Source: JAVBQL01 sp031549085 (GTDB taxonomy: Bacteria > Spirochaetota > GWE2-31-10 > MWDO01). From it: a DNA stretch of 64,000 bases. The notes below the pieces were generated by a model. That model saw only the letters and a program-made list of their open reading frames with translations. It made no database searches and had not been told where the DNA came from. The stretch covers positions 1 to 64,000 of the forward strand of contig JAVBQL010000016.1 in NCBI GenBank assembly GCA_031549085.1. The letters run 5' to 3'. Of the stretch, positions 33,324-43,453 are shown piece by piece; positions within the stretch are counted from its first letter, which is position 1; every line of letters begins with the position of its first letter. The translations under genes were made by a program, and so were the position numbers.

Positions 33324-33352
33324 ATTATCATAGAAGCATATCTTTTTGTCAA
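33324..33352 (-). promoter_or_regulatory. Promoter of the nitroreductase gene
   Basis: Minus strand TTGACA (33347-33352), 17 bp, GATAAT (33324-33329), 34 bp before the ATG. Confidence 0.7.
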
Positions 33353-33588
33353 GAACTATTTATAAAAATTAGTATTTAAGAATATAATCTTGATTTTCAA
33401 TAAAGCAGAGATACTCTATTCACTTTTCTATTATGTAATAAATGCTCTATCTATTTTTTAAATTTAGAAACTAAGAATTTTTCTTAAATACAAGACATTT
33501 ATCAGAAAGTTTGTGATTAGAAAAAAATAGACTTATATATTAAAATATTTTATCTATTGTTAGATACAATTATATTAAGGTGTACTCT

Positions 33589-34227
33589 ATGGAAAATAAA
33601 AATATTATATGGAAGAGATTAACAATATTTGGAATGGTTGGGGTAATTTTATACATATTACATACAGTTTTGGGTGGGCTCTTATGGAGAGGCTACAGCC
33701 ATCTAATGCAGCCAATAAGTGATCTTACAGCAAGTGGAGCTCCAAATAAACCACTGCTTGATGTTATAATACTCTTTTATGGCATATCATTATTAATATT
33801 TGTTTTTAGTTCTTTTTTCTATCTAAAAAATGATTCCTCAAAACTACTAAAGGTTGGTTTAATTTTATTAATATTGATGGAGATTGTCTCTTTTTCATAC
33901 AATTTCTTTCCTCAAGATCTGCCTAACAGTGCCCCAACATTTAGAGGAGTTATGCACATTGTTGTAACAGGGCTTATAGTTCCTTTGACAATTTCTGCAC
34001 CACTATTTATAGGTATTGGCTTAATAAAAAAAGATGATTTCAAAATATTCTCTATCTACTCTATAGCAACATCAGCTGCCATTTTTATCTTTGGAGGGCT
34101 CTCTGTCTTTATTGCAGCTAATGGGCTAAAATATTTTGGACTCTTTGAAAGGATTAATATTGGTTCGCTTCATATTTGGATATTTCTATTCTCCCTAAAG
34201 CTCTTTATATCAAAAGAGATAGCTTAA
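33589..34227 (+). CDS. DUF998 family membrane protein
   Basis: 212 residues from the ATG at 33589, 8 nt after AAGG; the upstream GTG overlaps that site. About six membrane helices. HTVLGGLLWRGYSHLMQPISDL and the ASGAPNKPLLD loop are DUF998 signatures, as is the MHIVVTG helix. Function unknown. Confidence 0.85.
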   Translation: MENKNIIWKRLTIFGMVGVILYILHTVLGGLLWRGYSHLMQPISDLTASGAPNKPLLDVIILFYGISLLIFVFSSFFYLKNDSSKLLKVGLILLILMEIVSFSYNFFPQDLPNSAPTFRGVMHIVVTGLIVPLTISAPLFIGIGLIKKDDFKIFSIYSIATSAAIFIFGGLSVFIAANGLKYFGLFERINIGSLHIWIFLFSLKLFISKEIA

Positions 34228-34262
34228 ATTACTTAAGATTAAAATATTTTTCTCTTCTACTT

Positions 34263-34281
34263 CTTTATAAAAGTTATAAAG
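34263..34281. other. Small hairpin between convergent genes
   Basis: CTTTATAA / TTATAAAG with a 3-nt loop. It has no T-tract, so terminator function is uncertain. Confidence 0.35.
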
Positions 34282-34338
34282 ACAATATTCTTCTTGCATA
34301 AGATATAGAACAAAAAAAACGTGGGACTTAAAAAAAAA

Positions 34339-35274
34339 TTAAAACTGTATCACTTTTAAAGGGTTCAAGAGTTTTCCATTTCTCCTAACTTCAAGATGAA
34401 GGTGGCTTCCTGTGGAGCGACCTGTAGAACCCATAAATCCAACAATAGTACCAGTAGATACCTTTTGATTAACTTTGACATTAATTCTATCCAAGTGACC
34501 ATAAGTTGTAACAAATCCATTTTGGTGTCTCACCTGCACAGCATTTCCCAAAGGCCAGTACCAGCCTGCAAAAATGACCTGCCCAACACCAGCCGAATAG
34601 ACTCTTGTACCATGTCTATTTGCAATATCAAGTGCTGGATGAAAACTTCCAACTCTTGTCCAAGGGTCAACACGATAACCATAATATGATGTAAATCTTC
34701 CTCTAACAGGCGGTTTTAACATTTCCCCCAAAAGAATAGATTTTGATGCCAAATCTAAATGTATACCTGGCACAAAAACTTTATCATCAGGCAAGGTATC
34801 TTTTATACTATTAACTATCAAAAGTTCATCTTTTTCATAATTATATTTTGAAGAAATTTTATCTAGATCATTCTTTTTTGTCAAGCCCACAACAATACCA
34901 TTCTCTGTTGGTATAGAGAGCCTTGTTCCAACAGAGAGATTGTATGGAAACTCAAGGTCATTAACAGTAATAATAGTAACTTCATCAAGCTCAAGCCTCT
35001 TTGAAATTGAATGAATAGAATCTCCGCTCTTTACATAATAGTCCATAAATACAACCGGCATAGGTATATGATCTTGCAAGCCACCACCAATACCATCTTG
35101 ATTATTTTTATCTTTTTTATCTGCTATTATTAAAGAGCTTTTTGCTCTGTTTTTTAGATATATAAGTTCTCCACCTCTATTACCAACTTTAGAAAAGATT
35201 AGTATAAAAACGGTTATTAATATTATTGACAGATAGAGAAGCAATAACTCTATAGACAAGTTTTTTATTGACAT
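34339..35274 (-). CDS. LysM-M23 peptidase (murein hydrolase-like), membrane-anchored
   Basis: 311 residues from the ATG at 35274, just after CGGAG. An N-terminal membrane anchor (LLLYLSIILITVFILIF) is followed by one clear LysM (YYVKSGDSIHSISKRLELDE to LSIP) and a weaker second repeat, then a LytM/M23 domain with FHPALDI and GSHLHLEV zinc motifs, all ligands present. It probably cleaves peptidoglycan cross-links in the periplasm. It lies 138 bp beyond another LysM-M23 gene on the same strand. Confidence 0.9.
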   Translation of the reverse strand: MSIKNLSIELLLLYLSIILITVFILIFSKVGNRGGELIYLKNRAKSSLIIADKKDKNNQDGIGGGLQDHIPMPVVFMDYYVKSGDSIHSISKRLELDEVTIITVNDLEFPYNLSVGTRLSIPTENGIVVGLTKKNDLDKISSKYNYEKDELLIVNSIKDTLPDDKVFVPGIHLDLASKSILLGEMLKPPVRGRFTSYYGYRVDPWTRVGSFHPALDIANRHGTRVYSAGVGQVIFAGWYWPLGNAVQVRHQNGFVTTYGHLDRINVKVNQKVSTGTIVGFMGSTGRSTGSHLHLEVRRNGKLLNPLKVIQF

Positions 35275-35412
35275 CACAACTCCGTAGATCTATATTATAC
35301 AAATAATCAAAGAAGAATTCAAGAAGAGTTCTTCTTTATTTTTTGCAATTAAAAATTATAGAATAAAAGAGAACTTTTTATTCTAATTTAATACTTTTTT
35401 ATTATAATTTCT

Positions 35413-36723
35413 CTAATTTAAAACTAAAAGCGGATCAACAAAAGCCCCGTTTCTAATTACCTCAAAATGTAGATGATCTCCCGTAGAACGACCTGTAGAG
35501 CCCACAGTTCCAATAACTTGAGTGGTTCTGACAATACTTCCCTCTTCCACCATAGTCTCATTGAGGTGCGCATACTTGGACATGTAACCGTTCTTATGTT
35601 TTAATAGAACATAGTTTCCATATACAGGATCATCTTGAACCACCTCTTCAACAACCCCATCTCTAAAGGCACAAACAGGTGTTCCTCTCTTGTTTTTTAT
35701 ATCTATACCATCATGGAGTTTTTTTGTTCCAGAATTAAATGGATCTTCTCTATTTCCAAAGTGAGATGTAATTTGCCCCTTTAGAGGCCATGTTTGTATA
35801 ACATTAAACTCTCGTTCTATTGATTCAACTGCTACACCACTTTCACCTTCTGTACCATAAAAACTCTCTCGCTCTGCTTTACTCATCTTTGAAAATGGAA
35901 TAAAAATCTTTGTGCCAGATGAAATTTTTTCTGCTCTTAAATCATTTGCATAGGCTATATCTTCAGCCTTAACACTATATTTTTTTGCAAGTGTATATAT
36001 TGATTCAGTCTCTTTCAATGTAATAACTCTTCCATTCTGATTTGGAACAGATATAATAGAACCTACTTTTAACAAATCTCTCTTCATATTATTTGAAAGT
36101 ATAACAGAATCAACATTCAAGTTGTGCTGCTTTGCTATGGATTCTAGTGTATCATCTTCTTTGATTCTGTACTTTGTATAATTAATAGGAAGAACACTCT
36201 CTTCCATAGAGCGATCTCTATGAGCTATCCTATCACCACTATTCTTATTAGAAGCTTTTTGCTCTGCATAATCGCTGTCTAAATAAATTGTATCGCCATT
36301 CTTTATATCCTCTATGTGATTTTCAAAAGTAGTGCTATTTTCATCTTCAATATTTTTTGACTTTGCAAAACCAGAAAAAATGGTTAGAAAAAATAGAAAG
36401 CCAACTATTCCAAGAAAGAGGAGCCCATAAGATGTTTGGGCAATAATTTTGCTTATGATACTGCCACTTTTGTGACATCTTTTATTGTAGACTTTCCTGC
36501 TGTTTTTATTATTGTGGCTACCTCTCTGATCTATATATTCTGGGTTGTAGCCTGATGTTGTATGTTTTTTTTCTGCTGGCTTTGAACTCTTTTTTTCAAG
36601 CTTGCCTGTACCTTTTATATTGTAAGAATAATCAATAGTACTACCAAGATAGTTTTTACTATTTTTGGTACTTGATTTTTTGAGGGCCTTATAGTCTAAT
36701 TCAAAATTTTTTAATGAGGACAT
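35413..36723 (-). CDS. LysM-M23 peptidase with long cytoplasmic N-terminus
   Basis: 436 residues from the ATG at 36723; AGGAG lies 11 nt upstream, and a TTG 30 bp further back is an alternative. About 100 charged residues precede the single membrane helix (SYGLLFLGIVGFLFFLTIF). The periplasmic part has two LysM repeats (YRIKEDDTLESIAKQHNLNV; VITLKETESIYTLAKKYSVK) and an M23 domain with LHDGIDI and GDHLHFEV. The basic N-terminus could interact with DNA or division proteins (speculative). Paired with a second such gene downstream. Confidence 0.9.
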   Translation of the reverse strand: MSSLKNFELDYKALKKSSTKNSKNYLGSTIDYSYNIKGTGKLEKKSSKPAEKKHTTSGYNPEYIDQRGSHNNKNSRKVYNKRCHKSGSIISKIIAQTSYGLLFLGIVGFLFFLTIFSGFAKSKNIEDENSTTFENHIEDIKNGDTIYLDSDYAEQKASNKNSGDRIAHRDRSMEESVLPINYTKYRIKEDDTLESIAKQHNLNVDSVILSNNMKRDLLKVGSIISVPNQNGRVITLKETESIYTLAKKYSVKAEDIAYANDLRAEKISSGTKIFIPFSKMSKAERESFYGTEGESGVAVESIEREFNVIQTWPLKGQITSHFGNREDPFNSGTKKLHDGIDIKNKRGTPVCAFRDGVVEEVVQDDPVYGNYVLLKHKNGYMSKYAHLNETMVEEGSIVRTTQVIGTVGSTGRSTGDHLHFEVIRNGAFVDPLLVLN

Positions 36724-36906
36724 CTCTTTGTCTACTCCTAAAAAACAACTCAAATCTATAATTAAAAAAAAATAGAATATTATATATAATAATTCGTCAA
36801 AACATCTTCAATAGTTAAATTTATGGAGAGAGTTTAATTTAAAAAAATTATCACGGATATTTTTTTTAAATTAATATTTTATTTTTATTTTAAATTATTA
36901 TTTATT

Positions 36907-36931
36907 TTAAGGTATAAAAATGCTACCTTAA
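36907..36931. other. Hairpin in the 36724-37067 intergenic region
   Basis: TTAAGGTA / TACCTTAA with a 9-nt loop between divergent genes; possible operator. The rest of this 344-bp stretch is AT-rich and nothing else is seen. Confidence 0.35.
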
Positions 36932-37067
36932 TTTATAGAGGCTTTTTGTTTTAACTATTTAAAATTATTTTTGAAGTTATAGTGCTTCTGTCCGAAAATT
37001 AAATAAAACTCCAAATCTTTTTTATTATTTTAATAGAAGGTTTAGAATATTATATAAGAGGTCATAT

Positions 37068-38789
37068 ATGGCATCAGAAATAGACAAAACCAAAAAAAAA
37101 TTAAACATTGAACACATGGATGATGATGATAGGAATTCAATGTTTAATAAATTTGTAGAGAAGGGGGGCGAGGTCATAAAAGAGAAGCCCGAAAGACCTG
37201 CCTCAAAACAAAGCAGATCAAAATCAAAGTTGGGCGGCACTTCTGTCCCAAACACAAGCACAATAATGCAGAATAGAAAAGAGTCTTATAGCTTTAATAA
37301 AGGCGAAGAGCTCTCTTTCTTGGGAAGAAAAAAGACAACAAGACAATATCCATTTTCAGAATTCTTGAGCGGTCTCTTCAAGGGATATTGGGGATTTGCT
37401 GGCAGCTTCTCTGTAAAATTTACTAAAAGTATGAGAGATGAATTTAGCAACCTATTAAGCACCCTTCATCTTTCTGTAGATATGATACTTGGAATGGAAC
37501 CAGCTCATAAGTGGGAGCTGTATGAACTCCTAAACAAAGATGGCTCATATAATGTTGAACTTATCTTAAGAATGTATAACCTCTACAAGACAAAAGTATT
37601 AAAAAAGATACAGGAGTATTTTCAAAGAAGCAGCAAAATAAGATGTGAAGAGATTGTTGACTCTATTTCTTTGATATATAGAGAGTTAATTCCGCTCTAT
37701 CCATATTCAGAGACAATAAAGGGTGTCTTTATTAAAGCCATGATGGCTTATGAGACAATTTCAAAAAAATCTGCATATATGAACAAACAGGAGATAAATA
37801 GAGCAATAGATCTTCTCTTTGGCTACTATTTCCCTGCATTCCACACAATAATTAACTACAATGTGGGAAGACGTACCCCTTTTGAATATTTCTATATGAA
37901 CAGAGAGGCCAACCTTGATCCAAATGAGGAGATTGGAGCTTTAACAAGGGCTCTTGTTGAGGAGAAAAAGGAGTATTTGGCCCAACTTGCAATTGAAAAA
38001 GAGGAAGCAAAGAAAAAAATAGAGGATGATATAGAAAAGAAAGATCTAGAAAAGATGCCAAAGTCTGTACAAAAAGGACTTGAGCTAATTGATAAAGTTG
38101 TAAGCAATATAGATATTCGAAAAAAAGATGATGTTAAGATAAGAAATTTTGAAAAAAATGAGAAGATGCTTGAAATATATGTTCTCTTAAAAGAATTCGA
38201 TGAGGAGTATCTATTTCTTCAAACAACCTCACAAATAAAGCTTGTTTCAAGAAGTGACAAAGGTAAAAAGGTTGATATAAGAACAGAGCTTGACGAACTC
38301 AATATAAAATATTCAGAAATTAATAACTTATTAAGAGATTATCATGGGCTTTTAGATCAAAACAGTAAACTTGATATAGAGTATGCAAACTCACCTATGA
38401 TAATAAGACAGAAGAGGATACAGATAAAAGATAAGAGGTATCAGCTTTTTGTCAATATTAGAAATAAGATATCTCAATATTTTAAGAGCTTCGCAATTAT
38501 ATTGGAAAGAATAATAAGAGATTATCAAGGAGAGAGATTGCTGCTGCAAAACCCAGAAGAGAAACTTGAACTTGCATATGGCTATGATGATCAAAAGAAA
38601 AAATTTCAGGGAGTGCCTATAATACAGGCAATAAGTGTAACATACAGTTTCATCTCTGCAATGTACTACTATCTAAACTCTGGAAAGTTGGGTGGTACTG
38701 GTCTATATATAGAAGAAGAGAGTGATGGAAATTCAAACTCTTCTGAAGATGATGTTAAAGATGTACTTGAAGAGGATGATGAATTATAA
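37068..38789 (+). CDS. Uncharacterised cytoplasmic helical protein
   Basis: 573 residues, no signal peptide or membrane helix. A charged, disordered-looking N-terminus (about 1-90) precedes an alpha-helical body (FSEFLSGLFKGYWGFAGSFS onward), a lysine/glutamate-rich coiled-coil-like stretch (about 300-350) and an acidic tail ending EEDDEL. It may correspond to a DUF known mainly from treponemes (DUF5312-type), a guess from overall layout only. Followed by a DUF4349 lipoprotein and another helical protein, suggesting one operon. Confidence 0.6.
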   Translation: MASEIDKTKKKLNIEHMDDDDRNSMFNKFVEKGGEVIKEKPERPASKQSRSKSKLGGTSVPNTSTIMQNRKESYSFNKGEELSFLGRKKTTRQYPFSEFLSGLFKGYWGFAGSFSVKFTKSMRDEFSNLLSTLHLSVDMILGMEPAHKWELYELLNKDGSYNVELILRMYNLYKTKVLKKIQEYFQRSSKIRCEEIVDSISLIYRELIPLYPYSETIKGVFIKAMMAYETISKKSAYMNKQEINRAIDLLFGYYFPAFHTIINYNVGRRTPFEYFYMNREANLDPNEEIGALTRALVEEKKEYLAQLAIEKEEAKKKIEDDIEKKDLEKMPKSVQKGLELIDKVVSNIDIRKKDDVKIRNFEKNEKMLEIYVLLKEFDEEYLFLQTTSQIKLVSRSDKGKKVDIRTELDELNIKYSEINNLLRDYHGLLDQNSKLDIEYANSPMIIRQKRIQIKDKRYQLFVNIRNKISQYFKSFAIILERIIRDYQGERLLLQNPEEKLELAYGYDDQKKKFQGVPIIQAISVTYSFISAMYYYLNSGKLGGTGLYIEEESDGNSNSSEDDVKDVLEEDDEL

Positions 38790-38882
38790 AAAGATTGTTT
38801 CATCAACATAGTTTTATTGTCTTTTTTTTAAAAAAGTTATAGCTTTTAAAAAAAGAATAAAACAATTTTAGAGAGGTGTATT

Positions 38883-39809
38883 ATGAAAAAAGGATTGATA
38901 TTTATTTCAGCTGCATTAATTTTTATCTTTAGCTGTAGCAATGTAACTCAGTTTATGAACAATTTTGGTGGAAAAACTGACTCCTATCATGAAAATAGAT
39001 TAATGAGTAGAGGTGTTGTAAGCCCCTCTGCAAAGATGGGTGTGACATATAATAATGTAATGATGGATACTGCTACAGAGGGGGCAAGTGCAGAACAAGC
39101 AGAACCACAAGCCAACGAGAGTGATAAAAAGATAATAAAGAGAGGCTCTATCAGTGTAAGTGTTTCAACATTAAATAAAGTTGAAAATGATATAAATAAG
39201 AAGGTAGAAGAATATAAAGGCTTTATTGAGTCATCTTCATCAAACACAGCAAGTTCAAACTACACTATAAAGATCCCTGCTGAAAAATTTGACCAATTTT
39301 TTAGTGAGATAGAGAAGATGGGAATTATAGTGTCTGCAAATACCTATATAGAAGATGTTACATCAAGATACTACGATTTGGAGAATAGAGTAAAAAATAT
39401 GAAGATAATGGTTGCAAGACTTCAATCATATCTTGCTTCAGCAAAAAATGTAGAAGAGGCAATAAAAGTAGAGATTGAATTAAACAGAAGAATTGTAGAC
39501 CTAGAAAATTTTGAGAGAGGCTTCAAAGACCTTTCAAAAAGCGTAACCTACTCTACAATAGATGTATACTTCTCTGTACCTGGAACAAAAAGTGAAGTAA
39601 AACCACTTCCTTCAATACTTGCAGGGCTAAAAGATTTTGGTTTGATGTTCTTAAACTTCCTATATGGCTTCTTCTTCTTCATACTTGGACTTGTATTCCT
39701 TGGAGTTCCTATTGTTCTCCTAATAGCACTTATATACTATGTTACTTTTGGAAAAATCGGACTAGTAAGAATTCTATTTAAGAGACTATCATCTAAAGAT
39801 AAAAGATAG
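38883..39809 (+). CDS. DUF4349 lipoprotein
   Basis: 308 residues. Lipobox IFSC at about residue 19; a low-complexity spacer; then the DUF4349 domain (KKIIKRGSISVSVSTLNKVE, GFIESSS, YDLENRVKNMKIMVARLQSYL, a coiled coil) and a C-terminal membrane helix pair (LNFLYGFFFFILGLVFLGVPIV), which is the standard layout. Function unknown; in an apparent operon with its uncharacterised neighbours. Confidence 0.88.
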   Translation: MKKGLIFISAALIFIFSCSNVTQFMNNFGGKTDSYHENRLMSRGVVSPSAKMGVTYNNVMMDTATEGASAEQAEPQANESDKKIIKRGSISVSVSTLNKVENDINKKVEEYKGFIESSSSNTASSNYTIKIPAEKFDQFFSEIEKMGIIVSANTYIEDVTSRYYDLENRVKNMKIMVARLQSYLASAKNVEEAIKVEIELNRRIVDLENFERGFKDLSKSVTYSTIDVYFSVPGTKSEVKPLPSILAGLKDFGLMFLNFLYGFFFFILGLVFLGVPIVLLIALIYYVTFGKIGLVRILFKRLSSKDKR

Positions 39810-39838
39810 AGCTAAAAACGGAGTTTTAAAAAAATATT

Positions 39839-41032
39839 ATGGATGATAGAAGTACTGTAAAGCCTATTCTAGATGTTATAGAATATTTCAAAGAGAGTGA
39901 TGTTGAGCTGAAATATTTTTATAGTATAATAGATAAGTTCTGTGCAAAATGGTTTAAGCATCCAGTGGTTGCATCAAAGTTTGATAGTGTAGATTTGGCA
40001 CTTATACATGAGCTTCTTGGAGAGTATATTCGCTTTGAGGTTAATAGTAAAAAGATGGCTCTATGGCTCTTCTCTATAAATAGAGTATGCTACAACTACA
40101 ACAGTGACCTATCCGCTAAAGAGAAAGAGATTGAACTATTAAAAGATGATATTGGAGATTTTTTTGATACATCTCTAATATCACCAATTATTGATACAAT
40201 AATTCACTTGGAAGATGAGCATCTAAAGGCTGGAAGCAAAGATAAAGGTGAAAATGACTCTATTGGAAACCTTTTGCAATGGATTGATGTATACACAACA
40301 TATGTCTACCCATCATTAGAAAATAAGACAGATTTCAATGACAGAGCTCTCTTTAAGGCAATGATATTTCTATTATCCGAATTTTTACAGCAGAAGACAA
40401 ATAATATGAGATTTGCATATCTAATATTAACTGTAATGGAGGCATGCAAGCAGTATAGCCTAACGAATAAGTTTGATTCAGAATTTATAAATAAGTATGA
40501 CAAAACAGGAATGACTGTATTTGCAGGGCAAGATGAGAGTCTTGTTCAAGAGTTATTAAAAAAACTCTCAAAAGAGACTGTAAGGCAAAAATCAATGCCA
40601 ATATTTAGCAAAGAGACCATTGCAGACGATTTTCTAAAGACAAGTTTTGACAAACTGATAGAGGATATGAACAGGGAGCCATCAGAAGCTGTAACTGAAT
40701 TTAACAATTACCTATTTTCAGTATCAAGCAAATTTTTAACACTTGATATTGGAAAGCAGTTTCTATTTCTACAAGTTTTATACAGATACAAAAGCGATGC
40801 AAGAGAGCTTTTGTCTAAAGAGGTGCATGATAACCTAAAAAAATCGATAGATATGCTTGGAATTCAAACAAAGCTTTGGCTAAAGAAAGAGCTCGAACAG
40901 TTGGAAAAAAGAAAGGAGCTCTATGGTGAGTATGTTATACAAAAGATAGTAAAAGATAGCACCACATCAAGAGAAAACAGTGCAAGACTCTTTATTATAC
41001 TTTATCTAACAAAAAAATTTAACCTCATATAA
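39839..41032 (+). CDS. Uncharacterised helical protein
   Basis: 397 residues, no export signal, helix-rich throughout, Lys/Glu/Asp-rich. Begins 29 bp after the DUF4349 gene. I recognise no domain or motif. Its partner at 37068-38789 has similar composition (long helical, charged), so the two may act together in the cytoplasm, possibly at the membrane near the lipoprotein's helices; this is inference from order only. Confidence 0.55.
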   Translation: MDDRSTVKPILDVIEYFKESDVELKYFYSIIDKFCAKWFKHPVVASKFDSVDLALIHELLGEYIRFEVNSKKMALWLFSINRVCYNYNSDLSAKEKEIELLKDDIGDFFDTSLISPIIDTIIHLEDEHLKAGSKDKGENDSIGNLLQWIDVYTTYVYPSLENKTDFNDRALFKAMIFLLSEFLQQKTNNMRFAYLILTVMEACKQYSLTNKFDSEFINKYDKTGMTVFAGQDESLVQELLKKLSKETVRQKSMPIFSKETIADDFLKTSFDKLIEDMNREPSEAVTEFNNYLFSVSSKFLTLDIGKQFLFLQVLYRYKSDARELLSKEVHDNLKKSIDMLGIQTKLWLKKELEQLEKRKELYGEYVIQKIVKDSTTSRENSARLFIILYLTKKFNLI

Positions 41033-41098
41033 TTTTAAACAAATTAGTTGATATATTTGAATATTGCTCTTAGTTAAGCTGTCTATAACAATATTTAT

Positions 41099-41764
41099 CT
41101 ATGGTTTTTTCAGATCCTTTGTTCTTACATATTCATCTTTTTTATCATTTAAAGTCTTCTCCCATTGAAGCGGCATACTAAAATCCAAAGCTGAGACAGA
41201 TATAGACTCTATATCCTTTATTTTACCTTTCTTGTCTTTGACAACTTCCATTATAAGCTCTACTGCCAAATTTTCTTTTCTCCATAAATAAAACTGATAT
41301 TCTGACGACTCCTTCCCTCTGATGTCTTCAAATGTCTCTTCACTGCAAATACCATACTTCGCTATCAATCTATTCAGTTCACCTTTTAAATCAATTCCCT
41401 TATATTTTTTTATTATCTTCTCTGCTTGATAAAGTATATCATTACCAAAATATAGAACAATTTCTTCACTATCACTCATTTTAAATCTGAGCTTCTTGCT
41501 CTCAATACTATAAACAAGACGATTATCATCATCATAAAAAGCTGATATAGCAGGTCTCTTAAAAGATTTGTAGTGATTAAACCCTATTATACTAACACTC
41601 AAGCCTTTTGATAGGTTATAATAGATATTTTTATCATCTAATATTTTTTCGACTTCATCAATTTTCATTCCCATTTTAATACCCATATAGTAACCTAAAT
41701 CACTATTTTGGCTGAAAATAATAAAGTTGACATTACATAATAACAAAACTAAAAGTTTTTTCAT
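41099..41764 (-). CDS. Exported protein of unknown function
   Basis: 221 residues with a Sec signal peptide (MKKLLVLLLCNVNFIIFSQN). The mature protein is alpha/beta with a repeated Met-rich start (GYYMGIKMGMKIDEVEKIL) reminiscent of small periplasmic proteins that begin with a GMKIDEV-type motif. No catalytic residues recognised. The 18 bp before its ribosome-binding region recur, inverted, upstream of the divergent lipoprotein gene. Confidence 0.6.
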   Translation of the reverse strand: MKKLLVLLLCNVNFIIFSQNSDLGYYMGIKMGMKIDEVEKILDDKNIYYNLSKGLSVSIIGFNHYKSFKRPAISAFYDDDNRLVYSIESKKLRFKMSDSEEIVLYFGNDILYQAEKIIKKYKGIDLKGELNRLIAKYGICSEETFEDIRGKESSEYQFYLWRKENLAVELIMEVVKDKKGKIKDIESISVSALDFSMPLQWEKTLNDKKDEYVRTKDLKKP

Positions 41765-41771
41765 TTTTTCA

Positions 41772-42038
41772 CCTATAAAATAAACATTTATCTTTCAATT
41801 ATAGTCTATTTTATTTTATTTTTCAATACCATTCATTAGATTTTTAACCAAATTTTGCAAATTTTAATAAATAAATACAAGATATATTTGTATTTATTTA
41901 AAAAAAACTTTTAAAATGACCTAGAATTATAATCCTAGATCTAAAATATTTTTAAAAACAGAGAATTATTATATTGTAAAAAGAGGGTATTATGGTATAA
42001 TCGATATGTTCACATTGCTAAAATGTTTATTTTACAGG
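41772..42038. repeat. 18-bp inverted repeat in a divergent intergenic region
   Basis: CCTATAAAATAAACATTT (41772-41789) and its complement at 42021-42038 match at 17 of 18, so each divergent gene has the same motif in the same orientation near its start. A separate 12-bp-arm hairpin lies at 41869-41899. The rest of this 319-bp stretch is AT-rich. Confidence 0.5.
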
Positions 42039-42083
42039 TAAGTTATAAATTTACAAATAGAAAATATTTTTAGGAGGTATAGA

Positions 42084-42746
42084 ATGTATTTAAAAAGAGT
42101 GCTTCTTGTAACAATAGTGGCTCTACTATTTTTTATTGGGTGTGATGAAAGTAATAGTAGCACTCCAACCTACCCCTCTCTCTCACTATCCGAAGTTGAC
42201 ATTGAAGCAGGCAAAACAGTAACAATAACAAGTAATGAATCTGTAACTTGGAAAATAAGAGATCAAAATATAGCAAGTATAACAACAAGCAGCTCTACTA
42301 GTGCGACTATAAAGTGGGGCATTGAGGGCTCTACAATATTAACAGCAACCAATGATGAGGGAAACGAAACAATAATATCTGTTATTGCTCTCCATCCTGT
42401 ACTTGGCAAGTGGAAAGCAAGAGATACAACAAGCGATTATATTGACTGGGTAGATTATATCTATGTAAGCGACATATACAAACAGACAAGTTATGAGGGA
42501 CAATTTATTTTTTATACATATAATAGCCTATTAACCTCAAGAGTAAATTATGATAATTTGACTCCTTCTAGTAATTTTATCCCTAGCGGTACTAACTTTA
42601 ATGGAACATACACCTCTGTCTATTCTGAAGATTATAGTAATGGCAGTTGGGTAAACCATGTTGATACAGATATAACAGATGATTTTATTATCTCCTATGA
42701 TTATAGTGATCTAACAATGGATGGGATTGGTTATGATAGAGAGTAA
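42084..42746 (+). CDS. Lipoprotein with Ig-like (BIG2-type) N-terminal domain
   Basis: 220 residues. Lipobox FFIGC; then a bacterial Ig-like stretch (LSLSEVDIEAGKTVTITSN, VTWKIRDQNIASIT, GIEGSTILTATNDEG) and a C-terminal lipocalin-like region starting HPVLGKWKARD. Ends abruptly after YDRE. Surface or periplasmic; function unknown. AGGAGG precedes the ATG. Confidence 0.72.
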   Translation: MYLKRVLLVTIVALLFFIGCDESNSSTPTYPSLSLSEVDIEAGKTVTITSNESVTWKIRDQNIASITTSSSTSATIKWGIEGSTILTATNDEGNETIISVIALHPVLGKWKARDTTSDYIDWVDYIYVSDIYKQTSYEGQFIFYTYNSLLTSRVNYDNLTPSSNFIPSGTNFNGTYTSVYSEDYSNGSWVNHVDTDITDDFIISYDYSDLTMDGIGYDRE

Positions 42747-42850
42747 AATCCATTTTATAATAGATATTTATTGATTTATTATATGCTAAAGCTTGCTTTA
42801 AAATTAATTATTTGCGATAGTAGTAAAACTTAAAATTTAGGGAGTTTAAA

Positions 42851-43321
42851 TTGAAAAAAATAGTATTTATGATGTTACCAGTTCTATTGTTAACAATAGT
42901 ATCTTGTGGTCCCAAAGTAGATAAAAGATTACTTGGAGAGTGGCGATCTATACAAGGTAGTGATGAAAATCCTCTATCTTTTGTTGTATCTGATTTGGAT
43001 TGGACAAATAAGTACATACACTTTAAAATGGGTTCTGTGCTTGGTATTCTTGAGATCAAATATTTCTACACAGATGTTAAAAATGGCTCTTTTGCTATTA
43101 ATAAAGTAGAGATATTTGATATGGAAAATAGTGCTTGGATAGCTCAAGAAAATATAGAAATGAGCGAAGAAAAGAGAGAAAAGTTTGAAATTTCAGAAGA
43201 TGGAGAGATTCTATCTATCTTTGGTATGGAATTTAAGAAAAAAACTGCAGATGATACGGATTTTTCCAATATTTTTTCAAATGATGAAGAACCAACTAAT
43301 GATACAGAAAATGTAGAATAA
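42851..43321 (+). CDS. Small lipoprotein
   Basis: 156 residues; TTG start after AGGGAG. Lipobox IVSC at about residue 19, then GPKVDKRLLGEWRSI, a lipocalin-like GEW opening, and an acidic tail. The LLGEW/GKW start is shared with the preceding lipoprotein's C-terminal domain, so the two may be distantly related. Function unknown. Followed by a terminator hairpin. Confidence 0.68.
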   Translation: MKKIVFMMLPVLLLTIVSCGPKVDKRLLGEWRSIQGSDENPLSFVVSDLDWTNKYIHFKMGSVLGILEIKYFYTDVKNGSFAINKVEIFDMENSAWIAQENIEMSEEKREKFEISEDGEILSIFGMEFKKKTADDTDFSNIFSNDEEPTNDTENVE

Positions 43322-43343
43322 TTACTACTACTTAATACTTTTA

Positions 43344-43385
43344 AAGCCTACCTTTGCTATTGCATGGATAGGCTTATTTTTATAT
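43344..43385 (+). terminator. Intrinsic terminator of the small lipoprotein gene
   Basis: Stem AAGCCTA (43344-43350) with TAGGCTT (43369-43375), followed by ATTTTTATAT. Confidence 0.7.
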
Positions 43386-43453
43386 GTAAACATTTTGACA
43401 TTTAAATTTTCTTTTGTTATAGTTTTAATATATACATTTAGGAGTGAAAAATT

